64,000 bases of DNA from Erysipelotrichaceae bacterium OPF54. GTDB taxonomy: Bacteria > Bacillota_I > Bacilli_A > Erysipelotrichales > Erysipelotrichaceae. Within the stretch, counting starts at the first letter, position 1; every line of letters begins with the position of its first letter. This document shows positions 63,475 to 64,000 of this stretch, one piece after another. The notes below the pieces were generated by a model. That model had not been told where the DNA came from, ran no database searches, and saw only the letters and a list, made by a program, of their open reading frames with translations. The stretch is taken from NCBI GenBank assembly GCA_022834735.1, contig BQKD01000001.1:907659-971658 (forward strand), read 5' to 3'. Both the position numbers and the translations under genes were made by a program.

Positions 63475-64000
63475 TGAAAAAGATCAAAACAGTTTTATTA
63501 TTTGCACTTTTAATAACTTTGAGCGCTTGTTCAGTTAAGCCAGAAAATGTGCTTGTACAAATGACAGATCATTCTCCTTCTCAAATGATGGGGTATATTA
63601 TTCAATCCAATGGTAAGACCATAGTTGTAGATGGTGGTACACGGGAAGATAAGGATGCTTTATTAGAAGAGCTGAAAAAAATTGATGACGATAATGTGGT
63701 AGATGCATGGCTTCTTACTCATTATCATAAGGATCATACTGGGGCCTTAGCAGCTTATCTGGATTCCGGAGCAGATGATCTGGATATTGAATCTATATAT
63801 TATGATTTTCCGAATGAGAATTTCGTTGCTACTTATGAGCCGAACCGTCTGGAAGATCTGACAAATATTACGTCAAGTCTAGAACAGCATGTTAGTCAGG
63901 ATACCTTGCATAAAAATGAAGCGGGTGAGAAAATAGAACTCGGTGATACCGTAATCGATATTGTCAGAGTTTTTAATCCACTTATTACGGAGAATGCCGG
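63474..64000 (+). CDS. Lipoprotein with a metallo-beta-lactamase-like domain (partial, runs off window)
   Basis: Translation from GTG 63474 gives 175 residues to the window edge. The N-terminus KKIKTVLLFALLITLSACS is a lipoprotein signal with lipobox LSAC. Then GYIIQSNGKTIVVDGGTREDKDALLEEL and WLLTHYHKDHTGALAAYL, whose HxHxDH motif is the zinc site of metallo-beta-lactamase hydrolases. It would sit on the outer face of the membrane. The start overlaps the previous stop (TAGTG). It may process a glycan or phosphodiester; the substrate is unknown. AT-rich. Confidence 0.85.
   Translation, partial: MKKIKTVLLFALLITLSACSVKPENVLVQMTDHSPSQMMGYIIQSNGKTIVVDGGTREDKDALLEELKKIDDDNVVDAWLLTHYHKDHTGALAAYLDSGADDLDIESIYYDFPNENFVATYEPNRLEDLTNITSSLEQHVSQDTLHKNEAGEKIELGDTVIDIVRVFNPLITENA

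Overview
The window comes from a low-to-mid GC Gram-positive bacterium (Bacillota). The dcw genes mraZ-rsmH-ftsL-PBP-ftsA-ftsZ, tandem LytR-CpsA-Psr proteins, many PTS sugar systems, Nad/NiaR regulation and AGGAGG-type ribosome sites all fit. The very compact dcw cluster and the fermentative gene set suggest an Erysipelotrichia-like gut organism. That placement is inference, not something read from a marker gene.

Layout. 1-609: truncated IS4-family element. 689-6853: cellobiose-type PTS (EIIA, EIIB, EIIC), GH1 6-phospho-beta-glucosidase and a LevR-type regulator. 6921-13716: MscS-like channel, flavodoxin/ferredoxin protein, an intracellular GH79-like enzyme behind a perfect cre site, a decayed XRE/DUF2975 pair, TetR with flavodoxin, and a flavin reductase-rubredoxin fusion. 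13883-17495: NAD biosynthesis operon nadB-nadC-niaR-nadA with its own repressor gene and an operator-like palindrome. 17552-20844: PLD-helicase-DUF3427 protein plus NUDIX hydrolase. 20893-22725: BglG remnant and small genes. 22752-24424: complete IS4-family element that has split a bidirectional terminator. 24450-28828: two-part chromate transporter, IS1380-like transposase, lactate permease. 29105-39710: cell division cluster and two LCP proteins. 39750-41630: BglG-like regulator. 41784-44726: four-gene DDE/AAA+ transposon. 45396-51561: second beta-glucoside operon (EIIC, two zinc-ribbon membrane proteins, manA, GH1, Gfo/Idh/MocA, VOC). 51592-53768: type I toxin-like relic and an amber-interrupted TnpB element with its guide-RNA end. 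53927-55924: DUF3737, a small protein and LysR. 55964-64000: surface polysaccharide cluster, ending in a lipoprotein with a metallo-beta-lactamase motif cut by the window edge.

The genes point to a saccharolytic lifestyle: phosphorylated beta-glucosides enter by PTS and are split in the cytoplasm by two GH1 enzymes, with catabolite control visible at the cre site. The region has heavy mobile element traffic (two IS4-family copies, an IS1380-like gene, a DDE/AAA+ transposon, a TnpB element) and several freshly broken genes (XRE, DUF2975, BglG remnant, toxin relic, TnpB). The most unusual items are the four-gene transposon, the toxin relic with a sequestered ribosome site, the helicase-NUDIX pair, the regulator with a defective AAA+ domain, and the unknown gene tightly coupled to ftsZ. 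No rRNA, tRNA or CRISPR array was seen.
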